Shown in pieces: positions 50,076 to 60,466 of a stretch of DNA of 64,000 nucleotides. Where the stretch lies: positions 1 through 64,000 of the forward strand of contig JABFQX010000017.1 in NCBI GenBank assembly GCA_013141505.1. Direction: 5' to 3'. Origin of the DNA: Methyloglobulus sp. (GTDB taxonomy: Bacteria; Pseudomonadota; Gammaproteobacteria; Methylococcales; Methylomonadaceae). Within the stretch, counting starts at the first letter, position 1; each line of letters begins with the position of its first letter. A program made the translations under genes and the position numbers. A model generated the notes under the pieces. That model was not told the DNA's origin. It searched no databases and saw only the letters and a program-made list of their open reading frames with translations.

Positions 50076-50684
50076 CTATCTCGCCGCGCCTTGTAATGCC
50101 AGCCGGATAACCTCCTCACAGGATTTGCCTTCAGCACCAATATTTTGCACCATTTTACCAGCATCCAGAGGCTTATAACCTAAAGAACATAAGGCGCTGA
50201 TGGCTTCCTGTTTGGGATTTGCTTTTGTTGGTAACATCACCGAATTCACTAACTCGATAGCATCTATCGACGAATCTCCCAAATCGGGCAAACGGTCGCG
50301 CATTTCAATAACCAAGCGTTCGGCAGTTTTTTTGCCAACTCCAGGTAAACGCACTAGAGATTGTGTGTCGTTATTGTGGATACAACGATGAAATTCTTCG
50401 GCTGTTTGTCCAGAAAGAATCGTTAACGCCAACTTGGGGCCGACACCATTCACCTTGATCAAGGTCCTAAACATCGTCCGGTCAGCTTCTGTAGAAAAGC
50501 CAAATAAGATGTGGGCATCTTCCCGCACGACCAAATGCGTGTGCAACAGGATTTCAGTACCGATGGCAGGCAGGTTGTAAAACGTCGTCATCGGTGCTTC
50601 CACCTCGTAACCCACGCCCTGCACATCCAGCAATAAAACGGGCGGCGCTTTATGGATCAATTTACCGCGCAAAAATCCGATCAT
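50076..50684 (-). CDS. ruvA: Holliday junction protein RuvA
   Basis: MIGFLRGKLIHK..GVGYEV; GVGKKTAERLVIEMRD. Confidence 0.97.
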   Translation of the reverse strand: MIGFLRGKLIHKAPPVLLLDVQGVGYEVEAPMTTFYNLPAIGTEILLHTHLVVREDAHILFGFSTEADRTMFRTLIKVNGVGPKLALTILSGQTAEEFHRCIHNNDTQSLVRLPGVGKKTAERLVIEMRDRLPDLGDSSIDAIELVNSVMLPTKANPKQEAISALCSLGYKPLDAGKMVQNIGAEGKSCEEVIRLALQGAAR

Positions 50685-51181
50685 TTACCCCAACCTTTCT
50701 GCAAGCGCAGTGCCGTTTGTTGATGATGGGCATGACAGATACAAATACCCAGCGCATCGCTGGCATCAATCTGCATCTCGCCTTGGATATTTAACAGAAT
50801 TTTCACCATGTGCTGAACCTGAGTTTTTGCCGCGTTGCCCTTCCCAACCACCGCTTGTTTAACCTGCTTGGCGGAATATTCAAACACCGGCAAACCCGCC
50901 GCCTGCACCGCACAAATCGCCGCACCACGTGCCTGTCCCAGTTTTAATGCGGAGTCAGCGTTGATATGCATGAAGACTTGCTCAATTGCCATTTGCTCTG
51001 GCTGATAACGTTCCACTACTTCCAATAAGCCTTTAAATATCTGCTTCAGACGATCAGGAAAATACTCCGCCGTCACCTTGATACTGCCGCTGGCGATGTA
51101 TTGGAAACCGCGCGGGGACTCTTCAATCACACCGTAACCAGTCAATCGTGAGCCGGGGTCTATGCCTAATATCCTCATCAA
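50681..51181 (-). CDS. ruvC: Holliday junction resolvase RuvC
   Basis: MRILGIDPGSRLTGYGVIE. Confidence 0.97.
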   Translation of the reverse strand: MMRILGIDPGSRLTGYGVIEESPRGFQYIASGSIKVTAEYFPDRLKQIFKGLLEVVERYQPEQMAIEQVFMHINADSALKLGQARGAAICAVQAAGLPVFEYSAKQVKQAVVGKGNAAKTQVQHMVKILLNIQGEMQIDASDALGICICHAHHQQTALRLQKGWGK

Positions 51182-51258
51182 ATATCGTAGGTTGAGTTAG
51201 ATTTGCTTCTTATATGTTGGGGTTTATATCTCACCCTACCCTATTTGACCAGCTTTGT

Positions 51259-51951
51259 TCATGGGCGAAAATTTTCGGGCCACAAAAAGTAAGGGCCATA
51301 CTTTGAACTCATACGAAACTCGCCACCAACCTCTTTCCCTTTAGCTGTTAAATAATGTTTGCCATCTTTTAATTCGAGCAAACCGGAAGTAACGAGCTTC
51401 TCTGTAAACTCATTAGTTTTTATTCCTAATTTCTGTGCAAGCTTTGAGGAGGTCAGCTTTTCAGATTTCTCATCTGCATCTGATTTACCCTCTGGTTCGG
51501 TTGTCACCCGCTCCAAAGTGATGCGAACTTCATCACTTATACGAATAATACGTTGTGCTTCTTCATATGCATCTTTGTAAAGGTCAGCGTCATCTGCACG
51601 ACGAATTAGGACACCCATTTCGTTGTTGTTGATTTGGCTGAACTCATATAGGTTGAGGCTAGTAATGATACAAAGCTCTTCATTCAAATAGCACTTAGCA
51701 TGTAAGTTTTTACAAAAGCTGGTTCGAATGTAAGTGAGCTCTTTTAACCAGTTAATTTCTTCGGGTTGAAGCTCGCTTTTACCATAAACAATTCGAACAT
51801 CTATCTTTAGCCGATTTTTATCAGCTAAAAGCTCTTTCATCCGGTCATTCAACTTTAAAAATGGGCTTATCAGGATAAGCCTATCTTTAGCATTTTTTAT
51901 TAACTCTTCGAGAAAATAATTTGTAGCACTGGTATTAAGAAACTTTGCCAT
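51259..51951 (-). CDS. Phospholipase D-like domain protein
   Basis: LHAKCYLNEELCIITSLNLYEFSQINNNEMGVLI; single HxK motif. Confidence 0.75.
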   Translation of the reverse strand: MAKFLNTSATNYFLEELIKNAKDRLILISPFLKLNDRMKELLADKNRLKIDVRIVYGKSELQPEEINWLKELTYIRTSFCKNLHAKCYLNEELCIITSLNLYEFSQINNNEMGVLIRRADDADLYKDAYEEAQRIIRISDEVRITLERVTTEPEGKSDADEKSEKLTSSKLAQKLGIKTNEFTEKLVTSGLLELKDGKHYLTAKGKEVGGEFRMSSKYGPYFLWPENFRP

Positions 51952-51980
51952 ATTGACCTATTTGATTGAATATTTTCATC

Positions 51981-52004
51981 GTTCCCACACTCCAGCGTGA
52001 GAAC
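51981..52004. repeat. REP-like hairpin
   Basis: GTTCCCACACTCCAGCGTGAGAAC, same family as 49322-49344. Confidence 0.65.
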
Positions 52005-52032
52005 GCAGCCCTGGGCTCTCTAGCGTCACGCC

Positions 52033-52560
52033 TCACCAAACATCTATCTCCATCAACCCCAACTGCCCCGCATAACTGCTCGCACTTAAATAACGCCAAT
52101 GTTCTGGCAGGTTTACATAACCGCGTTTTACTGGATTGGCATGGATGTAATCCAATTTATCGCGCATCATCGCCTCACTAAATATCAGTTCGGCATGTAC
52201 GCCTTTCTGCCAAATCTGATATTCCCGATCTTGCTTATGCGCTAGTTTGGCAAAACATAAGAGTTTCAACAACATCTCTGCTTGCTGTAGCTTAAGATAG
52301 TCGATAATCTTCCTTGAAGTAAACGATTTGAAGCTGCTTACACATTTGTTTAATTTGCGCCTGAGCGATAAAGTGTAAATGGTTTTCTAAAATGACGTAA
52401 CCATAAAGCCGTAAGCCTTCGTTTTCCCGTTGGTATCGCCAACAATCGAGCAAGATTTCTACCGTGTCAGGGCGTGTAAAAACAGGCAGCCATTCTACAA
52501 CGGTACAGGTCAGAAAATGTGGCTTATCGGTTAGGTGTAACGGCTTCTTCCCATTTGTCG
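52033..52560 (-). pseudogene. REP-associated tyrosine transposase (RAYT, Y1_Tnp), frameshifted
   Basis: PHFLTCTVVEWLPVFTRPDTVEILLDCWRYQRENEGLRLYGYVILENHLHFIAQAQ in one frame, then SRKIIDYLKLQQAE...WQKGVHAE...KLDYIHANPVKRGYV..PEHWRYLSASSYAG in another. Confidence 0.85.
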
Positions 52561-52687
52561 GTTGTACTATTTGACTGGACGCTGGAACGATAAGTTAACT
52601 CTTTCTATAATGTCATTATTCATAATTGGTATTGAAACCAGCGTTCCGCATGTCGTCATCAATCGAAGGCGCTTGTTATGATTTACC

Positions 52688-53239
52688 TTAAATATCCATA
52701 AACAACATCGGAATGCCGTAAGTTAAGACAAAGTAACTGAAGGCTAAAACCACACTGGCGCTCATATTAAACTTCAGTAATTGCCGAAAGATGTAGCTGA
52801 TAATCGCGATATACCAGATAACCAAAAAAATGCCCGCGCCAATTGATATTTCTTCGGCTTTTTCAATATGCTCCATTATCATCAGGTGATACATGCCTTC
52901 GGTTGCTGTCGCAAGGGTCATGATGAGGTTTTCACAGACGAAGATAGCTGTATATAACTGGTTGTAAAAATACCACTTTTTTTCGACAAGCAAGATTGCG
53001 CCCACAGTGGAGAATGCCATGATGGTACGCAACAATACTTCCAGAGTTCCATCTGCGGGGTCAGAAATCAAGCCTTCAACGATCATCCCGGAAACCAGGT
53101 AAAAAATAACGTTTTTCCACATGAACGATCTTGGCGGGACTAAATCCTCAGGGTTATTGATGAAAAAACACAAGCCAAGGTATTTAAATAATAATTTCAT
53201 GGGAAAATTCTGGATTAGTGGTTTTAGCAAAAACTGCAT
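52688..53239 (-). CDS. Hypothetical membrane protein
   Basis: 183-aa hydrophobic ORF. Confidence 0.55.
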   Translation of the reverse strand: MQFLLKPLIQNFPMKLLFKYLGLCFFINNPEDLVPPRSFMWKNVIFYLVSGMIVEGLISDPADGTLEVLLRTIMAFSTVGAILLVEKKWYFYNQLYTAIFVCENLIMTLATATEGMYHLMIMEHIEKAEEISIGAGIFLVIWYIAIISYIFRQLLKFNMSASVVLAFSYFVLTYGIPMLFMDI

Positions 53240-53520
53240 TGAAACAAGGTCGGCGCGGCATTATAGGATAAGGCTTGAGGAAAGTCGAAGTTTGGCAATT
53301 AACATGTAGCATTACCACTTTTCAAGCCGATTTTCGGTAAAATCTAAGTAGAAAATTGGTGTATGAGGTGCCTTCATAACTTATCAAAACACCTCGTGTT
53401 TCTTAGAATTAAGCCACATCACCAGTGTATGGTTTACTAAAAAAGGAAATTTTCCCGGTTTCATCCATTATCGCCGTATGAAACAATACGCGATTTGAGC
53501 CAATCAACCTTATCTAAGTC

Positions 53521-55779
53521 ATGAGAATCCATTTTACCTTGCTCGTTGCCGCACTATTGTCGCCTTCAGTGTTTGCCGAAAATACAGCGCCTGATGATAA
53601 GCAAACCAAACTGGATGCCTTTGAATTACCCGACGTGGAGGTCATAGGCACGACACCACTGGGTGCGACAGGCTTGGTACGCGAAAAAGTGTCCGGTAAT
53701 GTGCAATCGGCGGAAGACGAAGACATTAATCGCCATGAAGCATTGGAGTTATCCGATTTCATGCGCCGTCGTCTGGGCAGTGTGAATATCAATGATGTGC
53801 AAAACAATCCCTTCCAGCCCGATATCACCTTTCGCGGCTTTAGCGCTTCGCCTATATTGGGCACACCGATTGGCCTGTCGGTTTATCAGGATGGGGTGCG
53901 TGTCAATGAAGCGTTCGGCGATACAGTCAACTGGGATTTGATCCCTAAAAATGCTATCGCCAATATTGATTTAATTCCTGGCTCCAATCCACTGTTCGGC
54001 TTGAACACCTTAGGCGGTGCGCTTTCGGTTCGCACCAAAAGCGGCTTTAGTCATTCTGGCACACGGGCGCAAGCATACGGTGGTTCATTCGGGCGCAAAG
54101 CCTTTGAAGCGGAACATGGCGGCTCGAAGGGCGATTTCGATTGGTTTTTATCCGGCAATGTCTTTGAGGATGATGGCTGGCGACCGTTTACCCACAGCGC
54201 AGTTAACCAAGCATTCGGTAAAGTTGGCTGGGAAAATGACAAAAGCGATGTGGATTTCAGTTTTACCTTTGCCGATAACCGGTTGACCGGGGTAGGCCCA
54301 GCACCGGCAAACGAACTGGCGGCCAATCGGCAGGCTATTTATACAGCACCCGACACCATCCAAAATACCTTGTATTTTTTTAACTTGAAAGGCGAACATC
54401 GGTTTAGTGATGAACTCAATCTGGCGGGCAACAGCTATTACCGGGGCAATACTACGGATTCGCTGAACAGCAATACCGGCAATGTCGATGAGAGTTGTGA
54501 GACTTTTAATGATTGTCTTGATCAAGGTCAGCCACCCGCTTCCAATGTCAGCAACCGCATCGTCCAGGGTGGCTCCGGCATCAATCTGCAATTGACTTCG
54601 ACCCATCCATTGCTGGGACGTGAAAATCAATTGACCGTCGGCGGCGGTTTCAACACGAGCCACACCCATTTTTCTCAAGCTGCACAAAATGCAGTGTTCA
54701 GCCCGGAACATGCAACCATAGGTATAAGCCCCTTGTTAACCAGGGTGGACATCAATGGCGATACTGATTACGGCAGCTTGTTCGCCACCGATACCTTTAC
54801 CGTCTTGCCCTGGCTACATGCCAATGCATCCGTGGGTTGGAATACCGCTGACGTGGTGCTGCACGATAAGATTAATCCCGCTTCGGCGGTGACTTCATTA
54901 AATGGCAACCATAGTTTTGACCGCTTAAATCCATCGGCAGGCTTTACTTTAAATCCATTGAAAGCACTGGACATCAAATCGCCTTTTGAAGAGCTGACCT
55001 TTTACGGCAACTATAATGAAGGTTTTCGCGCACCGACACCCATCGAGTTAAGTTGCGCTAACCCTGATGCCCCGTGCAGCTTGCCCAATGGCTTTACTGA
55101 CGATCCACCGCTTAAACCTGTGGTATCGAAGACTTTTGAGATAGGGTTGCGTGGCAAGCTGAATGATGCTTTGCAATGGAGTGCGGCTGTTTATCATTCT
55201 CGGTCAAGTAATGACATCCTGTTCAGGAATGCACCGGGAAGTACGGTGAACGGCTATTTTCAGAATGTCGGCCTTACCCAGCGTCAAGGTGCTGAGTTGG
55301 GGCTTAGCGGCACTTGGCAGAAACTCAACTGGTACCTGAATTACAGCTTTGTCGATGCGACTTATCAAACCACGGCAACCCTACAGAATGCAGTCGGTGA
55401 AGTTAACGTCACTCCAGGAAAACGCATACCCGGCATTCCCCAACAAACCTTCAAGCTAGGGGCGGAATATGAAATTATCAGCAACTGGTTTTTCGGCGGT
55501 GATATGCAGTATGCGTCGAACCAATATTTGCGTAGTGATGATGACAATAGCTACCCTAAAGTCGGCGAATACACTATTGTCAATTTGAACACCCGTTATG
55601 CGATCACCAAAAATGTAGAAATTTTCGCAATGGCGAAAAATATTTTCGACAGCACTTACGAAACGTACGGCGTAGTTAACCAAAACTTCTTTAAACCTGT
55701 GGGGGAAAGAGGTATTGGCTTTTTAGGCCCGGGCGCACCTATCTCAGGTTGGGCGGGCGTGCGTATAAAGTTTGATTAG
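53521..55779 (+). CDS. TonB-dependent outer-membrane receptor
   Basis: Signal peptide, plug domain (PDITFRGFSASPILGTPIGLSVYQDGVRVNEAFGD), C-terminal barrel. Confidence 0.92.
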   Translation: MRIHFTLLVAALLSPSVFAENTAPDDKQTKLDAFELPDVEVIGTTPLGATGLVREKVSGNVQSAEDEDINRHEALELSDFMRRRLGSVNINDVQNNPFQPDITFRGFSASPILGTPIGLSVYQDGVRVNEAFGDTVNWDLIPKNAIANIDLIPGSNPLFGLNTLGGALSVRTKSGFSHSGTRAQAYGGSFGRKAFEAEHGGSKGDFDWFLSGNVFEDDGWRPFTHSAVNQAFGKVGWENDKSDVDFSFTFADNRLTGVGPAPANELAANRQAIYTAPDTIQNTLYFFNLKGEHRFSDELNLAGNSYYRGNTTDSLNSNTGNVDESCETFNDCLDQGQPPASNVSNRIVQGGSGINLQLTSTHPLLGRENQLTVGGGFNTSHTHFSQAAQNAVFSPEHATIGISPLLTRVDINGDTDYGSLFATDTFTVLPWLHANASVGWNTADVVLHDKINPASAVTSLNGNHSFDRLNPSAGFTLNPLKALDIKSPFEELTFYGNYNEGFRAPTPIELSCANPDAPCSLPNGFTDDPPLKPVVSKTFEIGLRGKLNDALQWSAAVYHSRSSNDILFRNAPGSTVNGYFQNVGLTQRQGAELGLSGTWQKLNWYLNYSFVDATYQTTATLQNAVGEVNVTPGKRIPGIPQQTFKLGAEYEIISNWFFGGDMQYASNQYLRSDDDNSYPKVGEYTIVNLNTRYAITKNVEIFAMAKNIFDSTYETYGVVNQNFFKPVGERGIGFLGPGAPISGWAGVRIKFD

Positions 55780-55782
55780 GTT

Positions 55783-56007
55783 TTAGTAACAACCACACCC
55801 GCCACCTTGGGCTGCATTGCCACCTGCCGCCGCCTCGCGGCTACCGTAATTGTGCGCTCGTAACGCACTTTGCAACGGGTAGGGATCTAATGCCATCTGC
55901 GGCTTGGCAAGATTGCCGCGTTCCCAGGGCTGCACGGGTGCACAGGCGGTTAAGCCCAATGCGGATACTGTTAACAAGCAGATCAAAATAGGCAATATAT
56001 ATCTCAT
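55783..56007 (-). CDS. Small lipoprotein, DUF4266-like
   Basis: MRYILPILICLLTVSALGLTACAPVQPWERGNLAKPQMALD...; GGGCGCY tail. Confidence 0.75.
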   Translation of the reverse strand: MRYILPILICLLTVSALGLTACAPVQPWERGNLAKPQMALDPYPLQSALRAHNYGSREAAAGGNAAQGGGCGCY

Positions 56008-56259
56008 GAGTATTTTCCTTATTAGTCTGTAGAAGAAGTTTAAGTCGTGCAGGGTTTGCCTTTCCGATACCCTGATTAAGCATTGTATTGCCTTTTTAGC
56101 AAAAAGACATAAGCACGAATCGTTAAGATGCGGCATGTCGGCGATCATTTTAATTAGCGCGATGCCCATGAAATCAAGGCAAGAACATCTTGCGTGTATT
56201 TATTAGGCTGATACGTTTATTTAAAATAAGCTATTAAAAACAGAATTTTTCATCCCTCT

Positions 56260-56772
56260 ATGAAACACGTAATATTATTTTTATTGTCGCTCCTCCTCAT
56301 TTCCTGCGTCGGAATTCCCGAAGGGATTGAACCCACCACTAATTTTGAAGTAAACCGATACCTGGGTAAGTGGTACGAAATTGCGAGGTTGGAAAACCGT
56401 TTTGAACAAGGCTTGGATAAAATTACCGCTGAATATAGCTTACGGGATGATGGTGGATTAGCCGTTATTAATAGCGGTATTAAAGTCGACACGGGTAAAC
56501 GAGATTCTGTCGAAGGCAAAGCTTATTTTACAGGCAGCTCCGATGTCGGCAGCCTTAAGGTATCTTTTTTTGGCCCGTTCTATGGCGCTTACAACATTAT
56601 TGCGTTGGATAAGGAGCATTACAGTTTCGTCATGATTACAGGTTCTGATCGAGACTATCTATGGATTTTATCGCGTACGCCAAAATTGGATGAAGCAGTT
56701 TTGAAAAATTTGGTTTCAAAAGCAAAAGGTTTAGGATTTGAGACCGATAAGCTTATCTTTCCTAAGCAATAA
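56260..56772 (+). CDS. blc: Lipocalin (Blc-like lipoprotein)
   Basis: Lipobox LLISC; FEVNRYLGKWYEIARLENRFEQGL. Confidence 0.92.
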   Translation: MKHVILFLLSLLLISCVGIPEGIEPTTNFEVNRYLGKWYEIARLENRFEQGLDKITAEYSLRDDGGLAVINSGIKVDTGKRDSVEGKAYFTGSSDVGSLKVSFFGPFYGAYNIIALDKEHYSFVMITGSDRDYLWILSRTPKLDEAVLKNLVSKAKGLGFETDKLIFPKQ

Positions 56773-57012
56773 CTGAAGATTTGAAGTAATACCTCTAACG
56801 ATCCCCTAATGAAAATCTATCAATTGTATCGCCGTCAAACGCTTGCAATATCTGTACGGGAGGCCTGGACTTTTTTCTCATCGCCTTACAACCTCAATTA
56901 AATTACGCCTGATTTTTTAATGTTAACGTCACGTCTAAAGTACCAAAACATATTTACAAATGACACGAGTGGCGTTTGCCTACGTTCATTAGCGATTCAT
57001 CAGGAAAACTCG

Positions 57013-57173
57013 TAAGGCGGATTCGGAGCGGAGCGGCAATCCGCCTCGCCAAACAATGCACAATTTTCAGATACACATCCAAACTCCAAAACCTATACCC
57101 GGAAATGTCCGGAACCTACCCAGCATTGATAGGCTTCGTTTATGGCGGATTGCCTATCGGCGAATCCGCCTTA
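57013..57173. mobile_element. MITE-like palindromic element (161 bp)
   Basis: TIRs TAAGGCGGATTC / GAATCCGCCTTA plus inner GGCAATCCGCC / GGCGGATTGCC. Confidence 0.6.
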
Positions 57174-57307
57174 GGTTGAAGTGACATGGTTTTCCAATCA
57201 GGCCGGTTCAAGAACCGTAGAGCGAAACAACGTAGTGTATTCCGCCCATGAAATTTAACATCGGCGCAATGCCTTTCAGTAATTGCACCCTACGGCCCAG
57301 GTGATCA

Positions 57308-58189
57308 TCAATTATTAGAAACCTTAACCATGGTGAGGTTGCAATCACCATCTTGGTTCGCACAATCTACAGGGTCTTCACCTGCGATCCAGAATGTGGA
57401 ACTCCTGTAGCGTGGATCCTTAAAAACGACGAAGTCGTGGTCGCCTTGGTGACCTGTGGCCTCAAGACATCTCGCCTCAACGAAGTCAAAGAGGGTATAT
57501 GTGTAACAGCCGTAGCCATGTCCTGGCGGAAGGGGGGCGAGGTCAGACGGCTCGCTCACGTCATTGTAGTAGTAACCGAAGTACGGGGTTGGCGCGAAGA
57601 CGACAGTCTTGCCAATGCGGTCAGGCTTCAAAGTGCCATTATTGTCCCCAGTCCCTTGGAAAAGTATGTGCCTGGTTCCTATCGCGGAGCCAGTTGGATC
57701 GGTCTCAAACCAACCAAACTCATTGATTTCTCGGGCATAAGAAGATGAATTGAGGAACAAAGTCGCCCTCAATAGCCTATCAGTAGTATGGAAATAGACC
57801 TTATTGTCGCGTGTGCCGCCTGTGTCGTTCACCGCATCATAAGGCATTGCCCAAAACGGCAAAGCCCCCGGAGCGAAGAGCGCACTGCCGATTCCTTGGC
57901 AATCACCGTCCGAAATCATGCAGAATCCCGCGTTTTTTTCCGCGAAACTGCCCGAATAACTCCCATAAGCCCCCCACGGCGAATCCCAGAAAGGCATAAA
58001 GTCATCGTCTAGGTCTATATAGGCGTCGGGGTTGTTGGGGTCTTTAGTCGTCGTCCAGGTTTGCCAACCGGCTCCTGGGCTGCCTATCAAAGTTGTTTGT
58101 GCGTACGATGAGGTTCCACAAAGCACGGCTGCGGCAAGCGCAGTCAGCATGGTGAAACGAATTTCTCGAAAAGTCTTGATGTTTTTCAT
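57308..58189 (-). CDS. Hypothetical secreted protein
   Basis: Signal peptide FTMLTALAAAVLCGTSSYAQ; no family recognised. Confidence 0.6.
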   Translation of the reverse strand: MKNIKTFREIRFTMLTALAAAVLCGTSSYAQTTLIGSPGAGWQTWTTTKDPNNPDAYIDLDDDFMPFWDSPWGAYGSYSGSFAEKNAGFCMISDGDCQGIGSALFAPGALPFWAMPYDAVNDTGGTRDNKVYFHTTDRLLRATLFLNSSSYAREINEFGWFETDPTGSAIGTRHILFQGTGDNNGTLKPDRIGKTVVFAPTPYFGYYYNDVSEPSDLAPLPPGHGYGCYTYTLFDFVEARCLEATGHQGDHDFVVFKDPRYRSSTFWIAGEDPVDCANQDGDCNLTMVKVSNN

Positions 58190-58690
58190 GGTTGTTCTCC
58201 ATTATTGTTTTGTAAAAGACCGCTAGGTTTTACTTTTTGCCATCAAAAAATCGCCAAGGATGAAAAGGTTTTTATTGCATGTACTCACACTGAGCATTTT
58301 ATGGTGGCGCACAACTGAACTTATTTGACTCAGCAATACGGTTAATTATCTGCGTATTGCGTCCTCAGGCTAACAAAGATTTCAATAAAAATCTGTGGAA
58401 TATTTCATATCTTTTTGCCTGTATTTATGCTAATAGGTGCTTAAACAGCTTACTGAGGAAGTATGGGCTTAATTTCTGAAAAATTTAGCTGGCAACCACG
58501 GCACTATGGTCATACTAAATGCGATGAACCTTATTAGCCCTTCATAATTATTTTCCTTATCTTGTGGCAGAAGTTTTAGTCCTACAAATTTTGCTTTTCC
58601 GACACTCCGATTAAGCCCATTGTATTGATTTTTTAACAAAAAGGCACAAGCATGAATTGTTGAGGTGCGGCATGTCGGCGATCATTTTAA

Positions 58691-59776
58691 TTAATGACAC
58701 GAGTGGCGTTTGCCTACGTTCATTAGCGATTCATCAGGAAAATACGCGGGCAAGGCTTTATGAAGGATTGACTTAAAGTTGTATCCGGATTCGGTGCGAA
58801 TTAAGCCCTTATCTAGCATCATCACACCCATAATTATCAAGACGATTGCAGACACCCGCATAAAATACTGTGTAGCAACGCTTGATAGTTTTCGCGCCAG
58901 CCAACCAAAACTCAGCAAAGCCGGCAATGTGCCCAAGCCAAATAAGGTCAACATGGTCGCGCCTTCAACCGGATTGCCATTGCCTGCTGCCAGCACATAC
59001 ATGGCTTGTAAAGGGCCGCAGCCGAGCAAAAATCCAGAGAAAAACCCGATGAAAAAAGGGCTGCGAGATTGTCGCCGCTTCGCCATCGCAAAACGTGCCA
59101 TCGCTTCCGGTTGTTTGATGCGGATATGTTTTAGGGGTGACAGGATATTCAGCATATTCAAACCGAATAGCATCAAGAATAACCCTGCTACTATAGCACT
59201 AACACCACCCATGAAGGGCGTGATGGTAAATAACGAACCCAAAAATCCGAATAGCCCCCCAAACAGGGCATAAGACAGGGTTTTGCCTAATCCATAAGAG
59301 ATATGAGATCGGTAAGCCGGATGGCCTCGCTCCACATCCTTAACGGTATAGCCAAGTACAAAATTACCGCACATGCCAATACAATGCAGTCCAGAAATCA
59401 GGCCAACGATAAATATCATGCCGTTACCGGTGTGTGAATTAATCTCAGGGATACTGGTGCGTTGCCATAATTCTCTGGAAAACAACATTAACAGGATAAC
59501 ACCGCCAACAAACAGTATCGTCAAGCCAATCTTAAAGAAGCGCTGCTTTTTAGAGGAGTTAGACTGCAACTTAACCGCATAACCCTTGGCGGCAATCAAA
59601 CGGCCAATTTCTGCCAAACTGGTTTTTGAGGTATCAAAACTGACATTAATGTTAGCGTGGGCATAGTCGGCGTGGACTTGGTAAATCCCTGGGATATGTG
59701 CCAGCGTTTCTTCAATAATGGTTTCGCAGCCATTACACTGCATACCGTTAATGTTTACTTTTTTGGTGACGTTCAT
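58691..59776 (-). CDS. HMA domain plus TauE/SafE (UreH-like) transmembrane protein
   Basis: MNVTKKVNINGMQCNGCETIIEETL (CxxC heavy-metal domain), then IVGLISGLHCIGMCGNFVLGY. Confidence 0.85.
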   Translation of the reverse strand: MNVTKKVNINGMQCNGCETIIEETLAHIPGIYQVHADYAHANINVSFDTSKTSLAEIGRLIAAKGYAVKLQSNSSKKQRFFKIGLTILFVGGVILLMLFSRELWQRTSIPEINSHTGNGMIFIVGLISGLHCIGMCGNFVLGYTVKDVERGHPAYRSHISYGLGKTLSYALFGGLFGFLGSLFTITPFMGGVSAIVAGLFLMLFGLNMLNILSPLKHIRIKQPEAMARFAMAKRRQSRSPFFIGFFSGFLLGCGPLQAMYVLAAGNGNPVEGATMLTLFGLGTLPALLSFGWLARKLSSVATQYFMRVSAIVLIIMGVMMLDKGLIRTESGYNFKSILHKALPAYFPDESLMNVGKRHSCH

Positions 59777-60094
59777 GGTTTATCTCCTAAGTCTGGTTAT
59801 CGCCAGTTGCTACAGGTTGTTGCCATACAAATTTAAGCGCATTCCCGACAAATGCGCCGTCGGGAATAGTGACATAGGTAGCTGAGCCTAAATCCACAAA
59901 CAAACCGACGTAATTTCCGGACTGACCAAATGAGCTTATGCAGTGGAATAACAGTAAGTTTGGTCATACGGTCAATTTTTCTATCTTCCGGTCAAAAAAT
60001 GCGAGCCGATGGCGACGCCATCAACCCGCAAAAAGATGAGAGGAAGGATGCAAACTTACGGGGTGGAGAACCAAGAAATGTAAGCCCGCGATGC

Positions 60095-60138
60095 CCGGTT
60101 TTGAAAGGACAGCTATTGAACTGCGATAACAAAACCGG
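60095..60138. other. Intergenic hairpin
   Basis: CCGGTTTTG (60095-60103) pairs with CAAAACCGG (60130-60138). Confidence 0.5.
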
Positions 60139-60417
60139 ACGCTAGATATTAAGCAAATTAGATGCCAGCTATTCTGATGGGTTAAGGTCTGTTCTGCCGG
60201 TTGAGCGTGGCTGTTGTTTTTGCTGTCTTATGACCATAAGACATTGATAAAAAATATGTAATTTTTTATTTATTAGCGTATATCATGAGTACTAAGGATT
60301 TTTGGGAATGCCAGATTTTTAGCGAAAAAATCCAGTCTATTTCAAAAACTGGGTCATATCCCCCAGTTTAATCAATTTTTACTGTGGCTACAGGCCACGG
60401 GAGGCAAGGCTTCCAGA

Positions 60418-60466
60418 AAAAAGTGGGGCATATGACCCACATACTGGGTCATATGCCCCACTTTTT
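60418..60466. repeat. Perfect 22-bp hairpin
   Basis: AAAAAGTGGGGCATATGACCCA-CATAC-TGGGTCATATGCCCCACTTTTT. Confidence 0.85.

Noticed and set aside
49928-50164. ORF with SFDKLRTNGKVLIPFVVSLSNHERNQ
   Set aside because: Translation of an interspersed palindromic repeat overlapping the ruvA end.
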